This document shows positions 16,908 through 24,614 of a stretch of 64,000 bases of DNA, piece by piece (the first letter of the stretch is position 1; the number at the start of each line of letters is the position of its first letter). The notes below the pieces were generated by a model that saw only the letters and a list, made by a program, of their open reading frames with translations, made no database searches and was not told the origin of the DNA. The stretch is from positions 1-64,000 of the forward strand of contig JAUHXV010000006.1 in the NCBI GenBank assembly GCA_030426765.1, given 5' to 3'. The position numbers were made by a program, and so were the translations under genes. Source of the stretch: Bacteroidia bacterium. GTDB taxonomy: Bacteria; Bacteroidota; Bacteroidia; Chitinophagales; Saprospiraceae.

Positions 16908-18434
16908 TTACAAACCAAAAGCATAGTAATATTGTCCCGGGAGGTCTTCGTAAATACCCTCGATCATGACGCCTCCTGTTTTATTTTCGAGGATATTGGC
17001 CAACTCGTCCACGGTTTTTACTTCTGCACCATCCACTTTAGTGATGATAAATCCATCGCGCATTTGTGTATACTTACGAAGCTTCCCGGGGTAGAGTTTG
17101 TGGACTTTAACTCCTCCGGAAATGTCGAGTTGCTTTGCAAGCGATTTGTCGATCGGTTCAAACTCTGCTCCCAGCACTTTGAGTACTTTTCGGGTATCTT
17201 TTTCGGCCAGTACGGGATTGCCATCGCGGTTGTTGAGTGTGACGTCAATGGCAGACTCTTTTCCAGACCGGTTGATTCTGAGTGTAACTTTTTCACCGGG
17301 TCGGTGTCTGGCGATGGCACCTTGGAGTGCGGAGGATGTTTTTACTTCCAGATCATCTACGGCCAGGATGACATCGCCTGTACGGATGCCTGCGGAGGCG
17401 GCAGCACTGTTTTCCAATAAACTGTCTACATACACCCCTTCCAGCACAGAAAGGTCTTTTTCCTTTGCCAGATTTCCATCTACGCTACGAATCATCACCC
17501 CTAATACTCCGCGCTGAACGACACCGTATTCAATCAGGTCTTCCACTACCTTATGCACGATATTGGCAGGCACAGCAAAACCATATCCGGCGAACGTACC
17601 GGTCGGACTTGCAATAGCAGTATTAATACCTACAAGGCCTCCTTGCAGGTTGACCAAAGCGCCACCGCTATTTCCGGGGTTGATGGCCGCATCCGTTTGA
17701 ATAAAATCCTCCACGGCATATTTGTCTTTCAGGATGTTGATACTCCTTCCTTTGGCGCTGACGATTCCCGCCGTTACGGTTGAATTGAGTCCCATGGGAT
17801 TGCCGACCGCAAGGACCCACTGACCAATATGGACATCATCAGAATTGACAAACGGAACCGTAGGAAGATTTTTTTCTTTGACTTGAAGGAGTGCAAGATC
17901 CGTAGAGGGATCTGTACCGACCACGGTTGCTTTATAGGTACGATTGTCGTGAAGCGTGACTTCGATATCATCCGCCTCAGCAATGACATGATTGTTCGTT
18001 ACGATATATCCATCTTCGCTGATGATCACACCGGAGCCGGTGCCTATTCTGCCGGGATTGTAGCGCCGTGGTGATCCGTTTTCAGGAATTCCAAATTTCA
18101 GATCCGGTCCAAAGAAACGTTCAAATTCGTCACCGAAAAAATCTCGGAACGGATGAGATTCGGATTTGGATGAGTTGTGATGATAACTGTTGTTCAGATG
18201 AGTTGACTTAATATGGACCACACTATGAATAACTTGTTCTGCAGGCTTGTTAAAGTCCAGAGGTACCAGTTCTCCGTCGGACGCATTGAGGTATCCGGCA
18301 GATGTACTTGGCACGGCATTGATGTGTTCAATTTTTACCACCCTGCCGTTGGTTTGGAAATAGGTGAATGCGCCCAGACTTGAGAGGCTGACCACTAGTG
18401 CTACCAAGCCTGAAAAAATGATATTTTTCTTCAT
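16908..18434 (-). CDS. degP: HtrA/DegP family periplasmic serine protease
   Basis: From ATG 18434 the protein has 508 residues: a signal anchor (MKKNIIFSGLVALVVSLSSL), a trypsin-like protease domain with His149 (TNNHV), Asp179 (STDLALL) and Ser256 (NPGNSGGAL), and two PDZ domains, the first with LEGVYVDSLLENSAAASAGI and the second more divergent. It degrades or refolds damaged envelope proteins. A longer frame to 18494 runs into the hairpin behind hsp20 and is rejected. It is the second gene after hsp20, 66 bases apart, with a strong terminator behind it, so the pair forms an envelope/cytosol stress operon under the sigma-54-type promoter at 18988-19003. Confidence 0.95.
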   Translation of the reverse strand: MKKNIIFSGLVALVVSLSSLGAFTYFQTNGRVVKIEHINAVPSTSAGYLNASDGELVPLDFNKPAEQVIHSVVHIKSTHLNNSYHHNSSKSESHPFRDFFGDEFERFFGPDLKFGIPENGSPRRYNPGRIGTGSGVIISEDGYIVTNNHVIAEADDIEVTLHDNRTYKATVVGTDPSTDLALLQVKEKNLPTVPFVNSDDVHIGQWVLAVGNPMGLNSTVTAGIVSAKGRSINILKDKYAVEDFIQTDAAINPGNSGGALVNLQGGLVGINTAIASPTGTFAGYGFAVPANIVHKVVEDLIEYGVVQRGVLGVMIRSVDGNLAKEKDLSVLEGVYVDSLLENSAAASAGIRTGDVILAVDDLEVKTSSALQGAIARHRPGEKVTLRINRSGKESAIDVTLNNRDGNPVLAEKDTRKVLKVLGAEFEPIDKSLAKQLDISGGVKVHKLYPGKLRKYTQMRDGFIITKVDGAEVKTVDELANILENKTGGVMIEGIYEDLPGQYYYAFGL

Positions 18435-18462
18435 TTTTGATAGATTTAGATTAAACAATAGG

Positions 18463-18493
18463 TGCACTGGAAGAGATATGGTCTTCCAGTGCA
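18463..18493 (-). terminator. Perfect 12-bp hairpin between hsp20 and degP
   Basis: TGCACTGGAAGA (18463-18474) and TCTTCCAGTGCA (18482-18493) are perfect complements around a 7-base loop. There is no long T run on the minus strand, so it may stabilise the hsp20 message 3' end or reduce readthrough rather than stop transcription fully. Confidence 0.55.
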
Positions 18494-18500
18494 ATGGGGT

Positions 18501-18941
18501 TTAGGAAATTTTAATGAGTCGCGCAGGCTTTGCTTTTGCTTCTTCCTTTTTTGGCAGACGCAGACGCAGAATGCCATCTTTGTAGGTGGCATTGATCTTA
18601 GCATCATCGATGACGCGATCATTCAGGTTAAAAGAACGCTGGAAAGACTGATAGCTGAACTCCTTACGAGTATAGCTTTCCTTGTTTTCTTCCATTTCGT
18701 TCTTCAGCTCACTCTTAATCGTGAGGAGGTTGTTGGTCAGTTCCACATGGAAGTCTTCCTTCTTCATTCCCGGGGCTGCAACTTCCACAAGGTACTCTTC
18801 GCCGGTCTCTCTTATGTTGACAGAGGGCAGGGTAGTAGAGGTGCGCGTAAAGTTGCGGTTTGACCAATCAAATAATGTATTCCAATCGTCATCAAGAAAT
18901 TTTGAGACAGTCGGAAGTAAGGTGCTTTTTACTGGTAACAT
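18501..18941 (-). CDS. Small heat shock protein, Hsp20/alpha-crystallin family
   Basis: The 146-residue ATP-independent holdase has the alpha-crystallin domain: VNIRETGEEYLVEVAAPGMKK opens it, NLLTIKSELKNE lies in the middle, and YKDGILRLRLPKK (the A-x-x-x-G-V-L-like motif) closes it; KPARLIKIS is the C-terminal IxI-type anchor. Length and order are typical. The gene is first in a unit with degP. No TAnnTTTG box is visible upstream; instead a sigma-54-type promoter and an inverted repeat are found, so stress induction by an enhancer-binding protein is likely. Confidence 0.95.
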   Translation of the reverse strand: MLPVKSTLLPTVSKFLDDDWNTLFDWSNRNFTRTSTTLPSVNIRETGEEYLVEVAAPGMKKEDFHVELTNNLLTIKSELKNEMEENKESYTRKEFSYQSFQRSFNLNDRVIDDAKINATYKDGILRLRLPKKEEAKAKPARLIKIS

Positions 18942-18987
18942 AGCTTAAAATTTTTTGATTAATGAATTTGAATATCACCCTTAAAAA

Positions 18988-19003
18988 TGCAAGTCCTGTG
19001 CCA
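18988..19003 (-). promoter_or_regulatory. Sigma-54 promoter of hsp20-degP
   Basis: The minus strand reads TGGCACAGGACTTGCA, matching the sigma-54 consensus TGGCACG-N4-TTGCA at every fixed position but one (A for the G after CAC). The -24 GG and -12 GC are correctly spaced. The start would fall near 18977, giving a 5' UTR of about 36 bases to the hsp20 ATG. Confidence 0.8.
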
Positions 19004-19046
19004 GTGGTTTTTCAACTGTCAAAATTTCATAATTGCATTTCCTGAC

Positions 19047-19083
19047 AATGAAAAAATGACATTTCGGCTGTCATTTTTTCATT
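19047..19083. promoter_or_regulatory. 15-bp-arm inverted repeat, candidate enhancer site for hsp20
   Basis: AATGAAAAAATGACA (19047-19061) and TGTCATTTTTTCATT (19069-19083) are perfect complements around TTTCGGC. The centre is about 87 bases before the predicted start, a usual distance for a sigma-54 activator. The core ATGAC-N9-GTCAT recurs before htpG (ATGAC-N10-GTCAT). An alternative is the terminator of the 19105-19710 gene, since it lies just past that stop and has T runs. Confidence 0.55.
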
Positions 19084-19104
19084 TTCCAACTGCGGGTTTG
19101 GGGG

Positions 19105-19710
19105 TCATTTCGAGACCAGGGATAGCTGGTGCATATCGACAGATTGAATCCCAAGACGCCAACACATCCCTTTTTTAGTTTGATAATTCGGATGAAGGCA
19201 AATGCGATCGAATGTGGTTGTATCCTTCTGAGATTTCCCCAGAACAGCATAAGAGGAGGTATACATCCAGGGTGTATCTCTGCGAAGCTTTAGGTGAATT
19301 GTATCCTGGCGTATTTCATATTTCCCAAAATAGAAATCCCTATCGAATACATATTTGCATGATTGATTTGCATTAAGTTTGAGTTGACCAAACCTAGAGC
19401 TTTGAGCATGTAAGATAGGTTTGCGTTCAAGTGACTCCCAGTTTACAGGTCCCTGAGGTATTAAGATAATCAAGGCAGTCAGGATAAATATGGAAGTAGC
19501 ATAAACCAATCGTTCGTGATGTTTTTCTCTTTCAATCGTAAACTTTAAAACCTGAAATATCCCAATTAAAGGTAAAGTCGGAAAGACGGTAAGCAATAAA
19601 ATGAAGAACAAGGATTTATGAAAGTGATGGATATATCCGGTGAAATACCTGAATACCCAGAAAGATGCTTCCAGGAGAATTATAAACAGGATTACCTTCT
19701 TATATTTCAT
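19105..19710 (-). CDS. Hypothetical membrane protein
   Basis: I do not recognise this 201-residue protein. It has three hydrophobic helices near residues 5-20, 32-55 and 68-86, then a soluble C-terminal half with scattered beta-type sequence (FGQLKLNANQSCKYVFDRDF, GKYEIRQDTIHLKL) that could face the periplasm. The base composition is somewhat AT-richer than that of the neighbouring stress genes. It stands alone between hsp20 and the ParDE module. It could be a lineage-specific accessory gene. Confidence 0.55.
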   Translation of the reverse strand: MKYKKVILFIILLEASFWVFRYFTGYIHHFHKSLFFILLLTVFPTLPLIGIFQVLKFTIEREKHHERLVYATSIFILTALIILIPQGPVNWESLERKPILHAQSSRFGQLKLNANQSCKYVFDRDFYFGKYEIRQDTIHLKLRRDTPWMYTSSYAVLGKSQKDTTTFDRICLHPNYQTKKGMCWRLGIQSVDMHQLSLVSK

Positions 19711-19750
19711 TCGCTTATTCGGGCATTGGAGCGAATAGAAATAACAGATG

Positions 19751-20044
19751 CTAGGTATTGAATATTGTGCTCAAATCCTGTCTGCCAACAATGGCCATGA
19801 TATCAACCCGGTCTCTATGGATCTTGTAGTATATGCTGTCCACACCACAGACACATCGACGATATCCTTTTCGTATGTGATCGACTGATTCACATGCAAA
19901 AGGATTTTCTGCAATGCGATCAAAACATTCAAAAAACGCATTAAAATACACCTCGGCTTGTTTTACACCGAAATGTTTAGTCCCATACTGATGAATTCGG
20001 ATCAGGTCCTTTTTGGCTTCGTTGCTCAGGCGGTAATCAGCCAT
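19751..20044 (-). CDS. ParE/RelE-superfamily toxin
   Basis: The 97-residue protein has the ParE/RelE fold pattern: an N-terminal strand and two helices (YRLSNEAKKDLIRIHQYGTKHFGVKQAEVYFNAF), a central beta hairpin (GYRRCVCGVDSIYYKI) and a last strand VDIMAIVGRQDL. ParE toxins poison DNA gyrase, while RelE-type toxins cleave mRNA on the ribosome; the helical N-terminus and lack of clear RelE catalytic basics favour ParE. Its ATG overlaps the antitoxin stop by 8 bases. Confidence 0.85.
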   Translation of the reverse strand: MADYRLSNEAKKDLIRIHQYGTKHFGVKQAEVYFNAFFECFDRIAENPFACESVDHIRKGYRRCVCGVDSIYYKIHRDRVDIMAIVGRQDLSTIFNT

Positions 20045-20276
20045 TCATCTGAGCTCTTGATTGGGCCAGTATTTCCTCACGGGAGTCTTTGGTGAACCCA
20101 CTTTTTTCGGCTCTTACAAGTTTGGCTCGAATCCAGTCAATCTGTGCTTGTTGCTTTCTGGCCTGTCGGATCAGATCATTGACGAGTTCGCTTTTACTGG
20201 AATATTCCTGGCTGTCCACCTGGGCTTTGAGCCACTCATCATTTGGCTTGGTAAATGAGATGCTTTGTCTGGACAT
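20037..20276 (-). CDS. ParD-like ribbon-helix-helix antitoxin
   Basis: The 79-residue protein begins MSRQSISFTKPNDEWLKAQV, a DNA-binding beta strand followed by a helix, then SSKSELVNDLIRQARKQQ, the second helix of a ribbon-helix-helix fold. The charged C-terminal half would wrap the toxin. It is the first gene of the pair. A 20-bp palindrome 12 bases before its ATG is the likely autoregulatory operator. Confidence 0.85.
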   Translation of the reverse strand: MSRQSISFTKPNDEWLKAQVDSQEYSSKSELVNDLIRQARKQQAQIDWIRAKLVRAEKSGFTKDSREEILAQSRAQMNG

Positions 20277-20288
20277 GATTTAGATGGA

Positions 20289-20308
20289 TTGGTGTAAAAA
20301 TACACCAA
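20289..20308. promoter_or_regulatory. Palindromic operator of the parDE pair
   Basis: TTGGTGTA (20289-20296) and TACACCAA (20301-20308) are perfect arms around AAAA. On the minus strand it overlaps a near-match to the -7 box, CATATTTG, so bound antitoxin would block the promoter. Confidence 0.7.
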
Positions 20309-20510
20309 ATATGCATCATATCCTAATGTATTTTGTGACCTTTATTTGAATGGATTGAGGAAAATCTGACAGCACAAAGAGCTTAAGGATCACATGCTTC
20401 AACTAGGGGTGTGAAATAATCTTACATCATTCATCATTTCGGAGGAAAAGCATCCCCCGGTAAAATGCCTTGGAAAAGGGTTTCAAATGGTGTTATTAAG
20501 GATATTCCTC

Positions 20511-20518
20511 TATATTTG
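20511..20518 (+). promoter_or_regulatory. -7 box of the tRNA gene
   Basis: TATATTTG matches TAnnTTTG and lies 14 bases before the tRNA 5' end. No clear -33 TTG is visible at the right distance. Confidence 0.55.
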
Positions 20519-20532
20519 CACTCCGATTTTTT

Positions 20533-20606
20533 GGCGTGGTAGCTCAGGTGGTTAGAGCGCATGATTCATAATCATGAGGTCGGCGGTTCAATCCCGCCTC
20601 ACGCTA
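20533..20606 (+). tRNA. tRNA with CAT anticodon, probably elongator tRNA-Met
   Basis: A 74-base cloverleaf can be folded: acceptor GGCGTGG with TCACGCT and discriminator A, D arm with TAGCTCAGGTGGTTAGAGC, anticodon stem CATGA/TCATG with loop TTCATAA, and T arm GGCGG-TTCAATC-CCGCC. CCA is not encoded. It lacks the C1-A72 mismatch and GGG/CCC anticodon stem of initiator tRNA. A lysidine-modified tRNA-Ile2 has the same anticodon and cannot be excluded by eye. Confidence 0.93.
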
Positions 20607-20610
20607 CATC

Positions 20611-20638
20611 AAAGGCCCCAACTCAGGGGCTTTTTACT
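20611..20638 (+). terminator. Terminator after the tRNA gene
   Basis: AAAGGCCCC (20611-20619) pairs with GGGGCTTTT (20626-20634), with one G-U pair, followed by TACTTT. Confidence 0.8.
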
Positions 20639-20670
20639 TTATCACCCAAGCTGTATTTGATTTAATAATT

Positions 20671-20745
20671 TCCAGGAAAGCTTTGGTGGTTAGAGCGTTC
20701 CACAGTACTGCGTAATGTTCAGCGGTTCAATCCCACCTAACGCTA
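20671..20745 (+). pseudogene. Decayed duplicate of the tRNA gene
   Basis: About 65 bases after the tRNA, a second stretch keeps TGGTGGTTAGAGCG, AGCGGTTCAATCCCACCT and AACGCTAC in the same order and spacing as the functional gene. The acceptor 5' arm, anticodon stem and loop have lost pairing and no CAT loop remains. It is best read as a tandem duplicate in decay. Confidence 0.75.
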
Positions 20746-21012
20746 CTTTTTCTTCCCCTCTGAACTGCCTCCTTTCGTCGGAGTACAGAGTCTATGATTT
20801 TCATTTTTCACCTATCTGACCCCTCGCCCTTCAGGCGATCCCCTAAAGGGGATCAAAGAAGTGAGCAATATATTCCACCTTGCTTCATACCACTATACAG
20901 CAGCTTCACTTTACAATTTTCACCCCGATAAAATCGGGATCAATTTTCACCCCTGTACTACCTCCTTACGTCGGAGTACAGGGTCTACGCTTCGCTCTGA
21001 TTTTCAAATCTC
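20746..21012. repeat. Intergenic region of degenerate short repeats
   Basis: A 34-base unit occurs twice (20760-20793 and 20953-20986), each with CTCCTT or a variant, CGTCGGAGTACAG and internal dyad symmetry. Between them are the perfect 18-bp palindrome GATCCCCTAAAGGGGATC (20837-20854) and CCCGAT-AAA-ATCGGG (20924-20938). No gene is supported. Confidence 0.6.
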
Positions 21013-22491
21013 TCAGCTCCCCACCCGGTTAAGCCCCATCCTCGCCTTCTGGTGCAACCCCGTCGCATATGCCTCAGGCTGCATATCCAGGCACATATAG
21101 AAAAACTTCCTCGCAGTTGGCTTGCTCCCCAGTTTTTCATGGATAAGCCCGCACTGCAGGGCCGCACTGCAGGCAAAATAATAGCGCTCAAACTGCCCGG
21201 TAGTGATCGCCAGCATTAGATAATGCAAGGCCTCCGCATCCGATTCCATCGCCTGTAATATCCGACCCTTCCGATACAGATATTCCAGCCGCTGTTCATG
21301 TTGCACCAAGGTAGAATACAACGACTCATTCATCAGCGCCAGCGCTTTTTCATAGTAGCCGCCATCATAATAGAGGCGACTTCGAAGCAACTTTGTATTC
21401 GGAACCGCATGAGTCTCTGCTTCAAGCATCGCCTGCTGGTCTTCATCCGTCTTGTTAGAACCCTTGATCAGGATCTGCTGCATGGATTTCGTATAGCCAT
21501 CCATATCACCTTTAAGCAGTGAATGCCAGGCCAGCTTCTGATAGGCTTCCTTGATATAGTGTTTCCCTTTGTGCAACTTGAGGAATTCCTTTAATGGAAT
21601 ATCGGCATCGGCATCTCCGCGGAATAGTTTGCATTCACCCAGCACGAATCGCAGGAAGGGGATTTGCACTGCGCCCGGTACTTCACGGGCATTGCTCAGA
21701 ATACGGATCGCCTCATCGTTCTCTCCCACATCGAGCAGCAAACTCGACATCATATACTGCGCCGATTTGCTGTCCGGTGTATCACCAAGGTGTTTTCTGA
21801 TCAGCGCCAGGCCAACTTCCGGCTGATTATTGAGCCGCCCCTCGGCAAGGGCGGTATACAAGACGGTTTCATTAAAGTAGATATTGGATTCCGGGGTAGT
21901 AGTTGCCAGAATACTTTTCAGTTCTTCAAGTCCTTCTTCGATCGTACCGCTCAGGCTAGTGACGATTTGTACCATAAGTCGATACTGATCCGGGATAGCC
22001 CCAAAGACAACTTTTAGCGAAGCGTACAATCTTAGATTGGCGACGTCGTCGGGAAAGTTTTTTTGATTTTTCCTCAATAGCTTAAATGCACTATTCATTT
22101 CAGAACCCGCTGCGATCAGTTTGCCTTGCTGCAGATGAAGTGCGGACTGATGTAGTGTGATCTGCGCCTGCGCCATCAGGGAGAGCGGATTGGTTTCCGG
22201 GACGGTTTCTACTTTTTCAAAACGCAGGTCTGAATCGTCAAAGAAGGTATCGATGGCTAACAGGTCCTCCTGAACAAAGATTTTCAAAAAAACACCATAA
22301 TCCTCGAGGTAGGGCCAGATCATATTATCCGGTTGGCGAAGTGCCTGGAGACGCACCGCCGTCAGTCCTTCATCGATTCGCAGGTCGGTAATGAGTGTAT
22401 AGGCATTCCGGGCCTCAGGGGTCCAGTACATGTCCTGTGCCGAAAGCACGGAGGAGAAAATAAAAATCCAGACACAAAGAACAGGTTTCAT
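21013..22491 (-). CDS. Exported tetratricopeptide-repeat protein
   Basis: From ATG 22491 the protein has about 492 residues and begins with a signal peptide (MKPVLCVWIFIFSSVLSAQ). The rest is helical with degenerate TPR units, clearest at GRLNNQPEVGLALIRKHLGDTP, YYEKALALMNESLYSTLVQHEQ and YRKGRILQAMESDAEALHYL. It probably acts as a periplasmic or outer-membrane-associated scaffold. It is the last gene of the operon behind the zinc-ribbon gene (42-base gap). No enzyme motif is seen. Confidence 0.75.
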   Translation of the reverse strand: MKPVLCVWIFIFSSVLSAQDMYWTPEARNAYTLITDLRIDEGLTAVRLQALRQPDNMIWPYLEDYGVFLKIFVQEDLLAIDTFFDDSDLRFEKVETVPETNPLSLMAQAQITLHQSALHLQQGKLIAAGSEMNSAFKLLRKNQKNFPDDVANLRLYASLKVVFGAIPDQYRLMVQIVTSLSGTIEEGLEELKSILATTTPESNIYFNETVLYTALAEGRLNNQPEVGLALIRKHLGDTPDSKSAQYMMSSLLLDVGENDEAIRILSNAREVPGAVQIPFLRFVLGECKLFRGDADADIPLKEFLKLHKGKHYIKEAYQKLAWHSLLKGDMDGYTKSMQQILIKGSNKTDEDQQAMLEAETHAVPNTKLLRSRLYYDGGYYEKALALMNESLYSTLVQHEQRLEYLYRKGRILQAMESDAEALHYLMLAITTGQFERYYFACSAALQCGLIHEKLGSKPTARKFFYMCLDMQPEAYATGLHQKARMGLNRVGS

Positions 22492-22533
22492 TTGTGTCTG
22501 GATTAGTGTATTCACGTATCAAATCTATGAATA

Positions 22534-23289
22534 TTATGCGTCCGCAGTGATCCCCGCGATCTCGTTATCCACCAGGATACGACCGCAGTGCTCACAGGCG
22601 ATGATCTTTTTGCGCTGGGAAACTTCCAACTGCACCTGTGGCGGGATCTGGTTGAAACAACCTCCACATGCATCGCGTTCAACGACCACCAGGGCAAGCC
22701 CATTTCTGTAGTTGCCACGGATACGGTTGTACGCCTTCATGAGACGAGGCTCCACATTTGCCTGCGCAGCAGTAGCATTCTTACGAAGCGCTTTTTCCTC
22801 CTTCTCGGTTTTGGCCACGATGGATTTTAACTCCTCCTTTTTGACTTCGAGGTTGGCCTTTTTAGTCTTGAGCTTTTCTTTCGCCTCTTTGATCACGGCG
22901 TTTTTCACTTCGACCTTTTCGTTGACCTCACGTCCTTTCTTTTCAGCCAACTGAATTTCAAGTTTCTGAAGCTCGAGCTCCTTGGACAAGGCATCAAACT
23001 CTCTGTTGTTTTTCACGTCATCGAGCTGCTTGGTATACTTGGCCACGAGAGCTTCCCCTTCAGCGATACGGGCAGAATATTTGTTGGCTTCCGCTTCGAT
23101 TTCCTTCACCGTCTCATTGAGATTTTTCAATCGGGTTTCCAGACCGGTGATTTCATCTTCCAGATCGCTCACTTCAATCGGGAGCTCCCCTTTCAGGATC
23201 TCGATAGCATCGATTTTAGAATCAATCTGTTGAAGTGCGTAAAGCTGCTTCAGCTTGTCTTCAATACTGATTTCAGTTGTTTTAGCCAT
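22534..23289 (-). CDS. Coiled-coil protein with C-terminal C4 zinc ribbon
   Basis: The 251-residue protein has a long antiparallel coiled coil (about residues 10-180, rich in Glu and Lys with heptads) followed by a zinc ribbon, CGGC near residue 208 and CEHC near residue 235. This is the layout of the widespread zf-RING_7 protein family of unclear function, suggested to act on nucleic acid or translation. It is encoded 15 bases after nif3, an arrangement often seen in bacteria, so the two probably work in one process. Confidence 0.85.
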   Translation of the reverse strand: MAKTTEISIEDKLKQLYALQQIDSKIDAIEILKGELPIEVSDLEDEITGLETRLKNLNETVKEIEAEANKYSARIAEGEALVAKYTKQLDDVKNNREFDALSKELELQKLEIQLAEKKGREVNEKVEVKNAVIKEAKEKLKTKKANLEVKKEELKSIVAKTEKEEKALRKNATAAQANVEPRLMKAYNRIRGNYRNGLALVVVERDACGGCFNQIPPQVQLEVSQRKKIIACEHCGRILVDNEIAGITADA

Positions 23290-23304
23290 AAGTGTTTTAG
23301 AAAA

Positions 23305-24099
23305 TCAGGTAAAATAATGGACGGGATTCGTATTAATCTCCGTGCAATGGGCGGCAAAAGTAGCAAATTTCCCCGAAATAAGCTCCTGAATCAGGCCGAT
23401 TGTATACTGCTCGCTTTCGTAATGGCCGATGTCACAAACCAGGATATCCCCGTCCGCTTCAAAGAAGTCGTGGTACTTAAAATCCGCCGTCACCAGGGCA
23501 TCTGCCCCTGCTTTTTTGGCATCCTTCAGCAAAAATGATCCCGAGCCACCGCAGATAGCTACTTTAGCAATATCTCTGCCGATCAGGTCTGTATGACGGA
23601 CGACAGAAGCGTCCATAGAATCTTTTATATGTGTAAGAAACTCATTTTCAGGCATGGGCATCGAGAGATGACCTAGCAGGCCTGCTCCAGTGGTCGTATC
23701 ACCTGGCAGTGGTCGCAAGATACCTTCGACTTTCAGTCCTAACTTTTGTGCGATCCGCTCATTTACTCCCCTTGCCAGAATATTGTCCAGGTTGGTGTGA
23801 ATGGCATAGATCACCAGATCCTCCCGGATGGCTTTCCGGATGATCCGCTCCGTCATATTGCTGTCGGTCAGCGATTTTACCCCGTAAAAAATCGCCGGAT
23901 GATGCGAAATGACCAGATTACATTTTTTGGAAATCGCCTCATCGAGCACCTTCTCAGTGCAGTCCAGGCTAACCAAAACACCAGTGACCTCGGCATCTCT
24001 TGATCCAATCAGCAGTCCACTATTGTCAAAAGATTCCTGGAGATGAAGAGGCGCAATGCCCTCCAGAAAATCAATCACCTCACCCACATGCGTTTTCAT
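23305..24099 (-). CDS. Nif3-like dinuclear metal-centre protein
   Basis: The 264-residue protein is the short form of the Nif3/YbgI family, lacking the central PII-like insert of the about 370-residue version. Metal-site motifs are NLVISHHPAIFYG, AIHTNLD and a C-terminal DIGHYESEQYTIGLI. The family has been linked to GTP cyclohydrolase I type 2-like activity, but the reaction is unsettled. Its ATG overlaps the rfaE2 stop as ATGA, showing translational coupling. Confidence 0.9.
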   Translation of the reverse strand: MKTHVGEVIDFLEGIAPLHLQESFDNSGLLIGSRDAEVTGVLVSLDCTEKVLDEAISKKCNLVISHHPAIFYGVKSLTDSNMTERIIRKAIREDLVIYAIHTNLDNILARGVNERIAQKLGLKVEGILRPLPGDTTTGAGLLGHLSMPMPENEFLTHIKDSMDASVVRHTDLIGRDIAKVAICGGSGSFLLKDAKKAGADALVTADFKYHDFFEADGDILVCDIGHYESEQYTIGLIQELISGKFATFAAHCTEINTNPVHYFT

Positions 24100-24614
24100 G
24101 ATTCTTCGGTTTTTTTGCGGTGTAATTCAAGGATTCGGCTTTCCAGTCGGGAGGTGCTGAAGCCCTCTACAAATGGGATGACCTCAACGCTGCCTCCTTG
24201 GCTGATTACTTCTTCCGCGCCGACAATCGTGTCGTGTGTGTAGTCGCCGCCTTTGACTAATATATCCGGTCGTAAAGTCTTAATGATCTCCAGCGGTGTG
24301 TCTTCGTGGAAATAGGTTACGCCATCCATGCAACTCAAAGAAGCCAATAAAAACATCCTGCTGTCGAGGCGATTAATAGGCCGCGATGGACCCTTTAGTC
24401 TTTGGACGGACTCATCATCATTGACGGCTACGATCATGCGGTCCCCAAGCGCCGCAGCTGCTTCCAGGTATTGGATATGGCCCACATGCAGAATATCAAA
24501 ACAGCCGTTAGTAAACACAATCCGATCTCCCTTTGCCCGCCATTCGGACAACTGATCCGCTAATTTTTCCGGTTCGTAAATTTTAGACTGTGCTGGTTTC
24601 CGGTTTGATGTCAT
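24096..24614 (-). CDS. rfaE2: Heptose-1-phosphate adenylyltransferase domain protein (RfaE2)
   Basis: This stand-alone cytidylyltransferase-like domain has FTNGCFDILHVGHIQYL (with HxGH), AVNDDESVQRLKGPSRPI and LVKGGDYTHDTIVGAEEV, matching the adenylyltransferase half of HldE, which makes ADP-D-glycero-beta-D-manno-heptose for lipopolysaccharide core. ATG 24614 gives 172 residues and a 32-base overlap with the flippase-like gene; a frame open to 24746 lies inside that gene and is rejected. The kinase half (RfaE1) is not in the window. Confidence 0.88.
   Translation of the reverse strand: MTSNRKPAQSKIYEPEKLADQLSEWRAKGDRIVFTNGCFDILHVGHIQYLEAAAALGDRMIVAVNDDESVQRLKGPSRPINRLDSRMFLLASLSCMDGVTYFHEDTPLEIIKTLRPDILVKGGDYTHDTIVGAEEVISQGGSVEVIPFVEGFSTSRLESRILELHRKKTEES

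Noticed and set aside
20671-20745. A second functional tRNA
   Set aside because: Anticodon and acceptor stems do not pair; it is scored as a pseudogene.
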